Origin: PVC group bacterium
GTDB taxonomy: Bacteria; Verrucomicrobiota; Kiritimatiellia; UBA8416
NCBI GenBank assembly: GCA_003567805.1
Contig: PWYP01000050.1
Span: 1 to 5,700 of the forward strand
Direction of reading: 5' to 3'
DNA length: 5,700 bases
In this document: positions 1-5,700 of the stretch, in pieces
Position numbering within the stretch: position 1 is the first letter of the stretch
Layout of the letters: each line of letters opens with the position of its first letter
Notes under the pieces: model-generated
Told to the model about the DNA's origin: nothing
What the model saw: the letters and a program-made list of their open reading frames with translations, nothing else
Databases searched by the model: none
Program-made: the position numbers and the translations under genes

Positions 1-413
<413 letters not shown>

Positions 414-474
414 CACGAAGAACTGGACACACAACAACAATGTGCAAACCCTAAAATGCATACATGTTTTCTGC

Positions 475-503
475 AACATAAATTAGTCATTCGGCTTCCC
501 CAA
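475..503 (-). promoter_or_regulatory. Candidate sigma70-type promoter for katG
   Basis: On the minus strand, TTGGGG (503-498, 3 of 6 consensus) and TATGTT (480-475, 4 of 6) are separated by 17 nt, about 75 nt upstream of the katG ATG. A second, equally weak pair is TTGCAG (476-471) with TAGGGT (453-448), also 17 nt apart. Matches are poor, as expected for an activator-dependent stress promoter or for chance. No recognisable OxyR, PerR or Fur box was found by eye. Confidence 0.2.
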
Positions 504-574
504 ACACCCGCCCCCCAAATACTCGCTTCGAAAATACCACCCCATCTCGTTAAGCGCATTGTAAAAGCCTTTTT

Positions 575-605
575 GCATTTGACTTACGAATGCATTGCGC
601 TTACG
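575..605 (+). repeat. Direct repeat pair GCATT-N3-CTTACG, 17-bp period
   Basis: GCATTTGACTTACG (575-588) and GCATTGCGCTTACG (592-605) agree at 11 of 14 positions and start 17 bp apart. The pair also creates the inverted repeat TGCATT (574-579)/AATGCA (589-594). It overlaps the best promoter-like pair upstream of fba. Tandem sites at this scale are typical of regulator binding, but no regulator can be named. Confidence 0.45.
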
Positions 606-607
606 TT
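579..607 (+). promoter_or_regulatory. Candidate promoter for fba
   Basis: TTGACT (579-584, 5 of 6 to the -35 consensus) and TACGTT (602-607, 3 of 6 to the -10) are separated by 17 nt, giving a 5' leader of about 120 nt. An alternative lies closer: TTGAAG (633-638) with TTCAAT (656-661), 17 nt apart and 4 of 6 each. The sequence does not decide between them. Confidence 0.3.
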
Positions 608-736
608 CTCAGGACTGTTTTGCATAGCGCAATTGAAGTGATGTTAAGCAGGCTCTTCAATAATTATCGCACCCCAGACATTCACAACGAAAGTCCGGTA
701 GGTACTTTTAGAAAAACCAGAGGGAGATAGACAATA

Positions 737-1684
737 ATGATTGTTTCCACGAATAAACTTTTTGAGCACGCCTACGGCAAGTATGCCATTGGCGCCTACA
801 ACATCAACAATGCCGAACAAGTTATGGGCTTGTTCCGCGGTAATATGGACAGCAAGGCTCCATTTATTATCCAGCTTTCCAAAGGTGCACGTTCCTACAC
901 GGACACGCGTCTTCTGGAAGCCATGATCCGTGCCGCCGACGAAATCTTTCCCGATGCCGTGTTTGCCGTACATCTGGATCACGGCGACGAGGAAACCTGC
1001 TATGACTGCATCGACAGCGGATTTTATAGCTCCGTCATGATTGATGCCAGCCATGAGTCCTTTGAAGACAACATCGCCATCACCAAGCGCGTCGTTGAGC
1101 GTGCACATGCTAAAGGCATTTCCGTAGAGGCTGAACTGGGCATGCTGGGGGGTGTTGAGGAACATGTATCCGTTGATGAGGCCGACGCCAAACTCACAGA
1201 CCCTAAAGAGGTCGAAGAGTTTGTGAAAAAAAGTGGTTGCGATAGCTTGGCCTGCGCGATCGGAACGAGTCATGGCGCCTACAAATTCAGTGGCGGACAA
1301 GGACTCCACTTTAACGTCATCGAGGAAATTGCCAAATTGGTTCCGCGCTTCCCGCTCGTCATGCATGGTTCCAGCTCGGTTCCGCAAGACGAAGTCGAGC
1401 GCATCAATGCTGCTGGCGGACAACTCAAAGGCGCCAAAGGCGTTGATGAAGCACAGATCACCAAAGCATCAAAAATGGGCGTAACCAAAGTAAACATTGA
1501 CACGGATGGCCGTTTGGTCTGGTGCCGCGTGCATCGCGAAAGCTTCCGCGACAATCCCGAAAACTTTGATCTGCGACCCGCCGGTAAAATCTTTATGGCC
1601 GAATACGCTAAATACATTGCCCATAAAAACGAAGTTCTTGGCAGTGCAGGGCAATTAGATTCAGTGCGTGAATTTGTTAAATAG
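737..1684 (+). CDS. fba: Class II (zinc-dependent) fructose-1,6-bisphosphate aldolase
   Basis: Cytoplasmic enzyme of glycolysis and gluconeogenesis: reversible cleavage of fructose-1,6-bisphosphate to dihydroxyacetone phosphate and glyceraldehyde-3-phosphate. The 315-residue protein is a complete TIM-barrel aldolase of the short class II type (about 300-350 residues). Visible motifs are GAYNINNAEQ (19-28); VHLDHGDEE (78-86), with catalytic D81 and zinc ligand H82; VEAELGMLGGVEE (130-142), the second class II signature; GTSHGAYKF (176-184), with zinc ligand H179; VMHGSSSVP (208-216), with zinc ligand H210 and a phosphate-binding Gly/Ser loop; and KVNIDTDGR (251-259), with N253 and the phosphate-binding TD. 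All expected catalytic and metal residues are present. The start is the ATG preceded by AGGGAG (721-726), 10 nt upstream, a slightly long spacing; it places the usual N-terminal sequence of the family at residue 1. It is followed by its own hairpin terminator, so it is probably monocistronic or only partly co-transcribed with nifJ. Use of another ketose-bisphosphate (tagatose-1,6-bisphosphate) cannot be excluded from motifs alone. Confidence 0.95.
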   Translation: MIVSTNKLFEHAYGKYAIGAYNINNAEQVMGLFRGNMDSKAPFIIQLSKGARSYTDTRLLEAMIRAADEIFPDAVFAVHLDHGDEETCYDCIDSGFYSSVMIDASHESFEDNIAITKRVVERAHAKGISVEAELGMLGGVEEHVSVDEADAKLTDPKEVEEFVKKSGCDSLACAIGTSHGAYKFSGGQGLHFNVIEEIAKLVPRFPLVMHGSSSVPQDEVERINAAGGQLKGAKGVDEAQITKASKMGVTKVNIDTDGRLVWCRVHRESFRDNPENFDLRPAGKIFMAEYAKYIAHKNEVLGSAGQLDSVREFVK

Positions 1685-1707
1685 TCTTACAAAATAAACG
1701 AATCAGA

Positions 1708-1752
1708 GAAATCCGGTCATTCCTATTTGGAATGCACCGGATTTCGCATTTT
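1708..1752 (+). terminator. Bulged-stem intrinsic terminator or attenuator after fba
   Basis: GAAATCCGGT (1708-1717) pairs with ACCGGATTTC (1736-1745), and CATTCC (1718-1723) pairs with GGAATG (1729-1734). This gives 16 bp with one bulged C at 1735 and a 5-nt loop, TATTT. The downstream tract is only GCATTTT (1746-1752), so the U-run is short and separated by three bases. It starts 23 nt after the fba stop. It is likely a terminator, possibly leaky, with the alternative role of mRNA 3'-end stabilisation. Confidence 0.75.
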
Positions 1753-1756
1753 AAGA

Positions 1757-1766
1757 GTGTATACAC
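1757..1766. promoter_or_regulatory. Perfect palindrome GTGTATACAC upstream of nifJ
   Basis: This is a 10-bp perfect palindrome 43 nt before the nifJ start, just after the fba terminator. Its TATACA core (1760-1765) could double as a -10 element, but no good -35 hexamer lies 16-18 nt upstream. It could be a dimeric regulator site; a palindrome this short can also arise by chance. Confidence 0.3.
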
Positions 1767-1770
1767 AATA

Positions 1771-1790
1771 AGGCGAATTCACATTCGCTT
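1771..1790 (+). promoter_or_regulatory. Small leader hairpin before the nifJ ribosome binding site
   Basis: AGGCGAAT (1771-1778) can pair with ATTCGCTT (1783-1790) through a 4-nt TCAC loop, giving 8 bp including one G-U. It ends 7 nt before the AGGAG of nifJ (1798-1802), so it would sit in the 5' leader of any transcript starting upstream. It may be an operator-type inverted repeat or an RNA element; there is no direct support for function. Confidence 0.3.
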
Positions 1791-1797
1791 AACAAAT

Positions 1798-1802
1798 AGG
1801 AG
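1798..1802 (+). promoter_or_regulatory. Shine-Dalgarno of nifJ
   Basis: AGGAG followed by 6 nt (CAAGTC) and ATG. The strong match and ideal spacing support the start at 1809 and suggest efficient translation. Confidence 0.85.
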
Positions 1803-1808
1803 CAAGTC

Positions 1809-5393
<3,585 letters not shown>

Positions 5394-5419
5394 AGCACAG
5401 CTAACAAATCCAACCATAA

Positions 5420-5448
5420 GCCCCGGGCATTACTGCCCGGGGTTTTTT
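5420..5448 (+). terminator. Rho-independent terminator of nifJ
   Basis: CCCCGGGCA (5421-5429) pairs perfectly with TGCCCGGGG (5434-5442) across a TTAC loop and is followed directly by six T (5443-5448). The stem is 9 bp with 8 G-C pairs and can extend by A/T and G-U pairs into the T-run. It lies 27 nt after the nifJ stop. Confidence 0.95.
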
Positions 5449-5480
5449 ATGCCCCAAAGCCTTTTTCAAATCGCCCTAAT

Positions 5481-5567
5481 ATCATCCTTCCCCATCCCAA
5501 CTGTAGCGACGGTCTATGACTGTCGTTAAGGCCCCCAAAAGCCCCAGCCATCATCCCTCCCCATCCC
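5481..5567 (+). repeat. Direct repeat of a C-rich 18-mer flanking a hairpin
   Basis: ATCATCCTTCCCCATCCC (5481-5498) and ATCATCCCTCCCCATCCC (5550-5567) match at 17 of 18 positions, with starts 69 bp apart. The segment between them holds the hairpin at 5504-5528. A low-complexity C-rich composition raises the chance of coincidental similarity, but the shared ATCATCC head is not low-complexity. Confidence 0.6.
5504..5528 (+). repeat. 11-bp hairpin (REP-like) downstream of nifJ
   Basis: TAGCGACGGTC (5504-5514) pairs with GACTGTCGTTA (5518-5528) around a 3-nt TAT loop. Nine pairs are Watson-Crick and two are G-U in + strand RNA; the same two would be C-A mismatches in RNA of the other strand. There is no T-run, so it is not an intrinsic terminator. 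Size and intergenic position resemble REP-type interspersed palindromes; copy number in the genome is unknown. Confidence 0.6.
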
Positions 5568-5579
5568 CCGTCCCAACCC
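5555..5579 (-). other. G-quadruplex motif (i-motif on + strand)
   Basis: The + strand reads C3-T-C4-AT-C5-GT-C3-AA-C3, so the minus strand has five runs of three or more G separated by loops of only 1-2 nt. This meets the strict G3+N1-7 rule with one spare run, and very short loops favour a stable parallel fold. Further C4 and C5 runs lie just to the left (5542-5545, 5532-5536). Confidence 0.7.
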
Positions 5580-5602
5580 TTTCCTGAGTTCCGCGTTGGG
5601 AC
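5570..5602. repeat. 8-bp inverted repeat GTCCCAAC / GTTGGGAC
   Basis: GTCCCAAC (5570-5577) is the exact reverse complement of GTTGGGAC (5595-5602), with a 17-nt spacer. The left arm overlaps the G-quadruplex motif, so the two structures would compete. It lies 17 bp beyond the stop codon of the minus-strand frame entering from the right. It might be a terminator stem without a T-run, or the end of a small repeat element. Confidence 0.4.
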
Positions 5603-5619
5603 ACCCGGGCAGAAACAGT

Positions 5620-5700
5620 TCACCAAAATAGATCATAGAGCTGTTGTTGCTCCTGGTCCATTTTGAGCATAATGCACCGATCCACAGGATCTTCTGGATA
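5620..5700 (-). CDS. Possible C-terminal end of an unidentified gene (cut by window edge)
   Basis: On the minus strand a frame open from the window edge reads 26 codons and stops at TGA (5622-5620). The peptide ends with MDQEQQQLYDLFW and has mixed, protein-like composition. It would converge on nifJ, with the structured intergenic region in between. I do not recognise the family. Twenty-six open codons can occur by chance, and another minus-strand frame is open even longer here (stop at 5528-5526), although that frame crosses the repeats and becomes Gly/Trp-rich. Confidence 0.3.
   Translation of the reverse strand, partial: YPEDPVDRCIMLKMDQEQQQLYDLFW

Larger units (their letters stand above)
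5449..5619. other. Non-coding, repeat-dense intergenic region
   Basis: No credible gene is seen between the nifJ terminator and the stop of the frame entering from the right edge. The + strand is markedly C-rich and pyrimidine-rich. It contains two copies of a C-rich 18-mer, a hairpin between them, a G-quadruplex motif on the minus strand and an 8-bp inverted repeat, each listed separately. The density of structure suggests an inserted or amplified short repeat element, but only one locus can be seen here. Confidence 0.6.

Noticed and set aside
644..1423. 259-codon open frame on the minus strand opposite fba
   Set aside because: It lies antisense to the unambiguous aldolase gene, has no recognisable motifs and shows no good ribosome binding site. 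Codon bias in the real gene can keep the opposite frame open.
5481..5602. CRISPR array
   Set aside because: There are only two imperfect repeat copies of 18 bp, one 51-bp intervening segment that is itself a hairpin, and no cas genes.
5526..5699. Longer minus-strand frame from the right edge ending in a Gly/Trp-rich tail
   Set aside because: Its last third is the translated G-rich repeat and quadruplex region, which is low-complexity and unlike a real protein end. The alternative frame stopping at 5622-5620 looks more protein-like, although that is also weak.

Overview
The window carries core metabolic genes of a bacterium with a fermentative or anaerobic style of carbon metabolism and an oxidative-stress defence gene. 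There are two complete genes on the + strand: a class II fructose-bisphosphate aldolase (fba, 737-1684) and a single-chain pyruvate:ferredoxin (flavodoxin) oxidoreductase (nifJ/PFOR, 1809-5393). The left edge cuts a minus-strand gene whose first 133 codons are clearly catalase-peroxidase KatG (1-400). A short open frame enters from the right edge on the minus strand (5620-5700) and cannot be identified.

Layout: katG and fba are divergent and share a 336-bp intergenic region. It holds candidate promoters on both strands and a pair of direct repeats (GCATT-N3-CTTACG, 17 bp apart). A long bulged hairpin after fba probably terminates or attenuates its transcript. The 124-bp fba-nifJ gap then carries a perfect 10-bp palindrome, a second small hairpin, and the strong Shine-Dalgarno of nifJ. 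A textbook rho-independent terminator closes nifJ. The last ~250 bp are non-coding and rich in structure: an 11-bp hairpin between two copies of a C-rich 18-mer, a tight G-quadruplex motif on the minus strand, and an 8-bp inverted repeat.

How the genes fit: Fba cleaves fructose-1,6-bisphosphate in lower glycolysis (or runs in reverse for gluconeogenesis). PFOR oxidises the resulting pyruvate to acetyl-CoA and CO2 while reducing ferredoxin or flavodoxin. KatG removes hydrogen peroxide, which suits a cell that keeps oxygen-sensitive Fe-S enzymes and still meets oxygen.

Taxonomy cannot be fixed from this window. Roughly balanced base composition, a single-chain PFOR, a short class II aldolase and KatG would fit several anaerobic or facultative Gram-negative lineages; a PVC-group (Kiritimatiellota/Lentisphaerota-like) origin is only a guess. 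I see no undescribed multi-gene system here. The most unusual items are a cysteine cluster in a variable linker of the PFOR and the repeat-dense 3' intergenic region.
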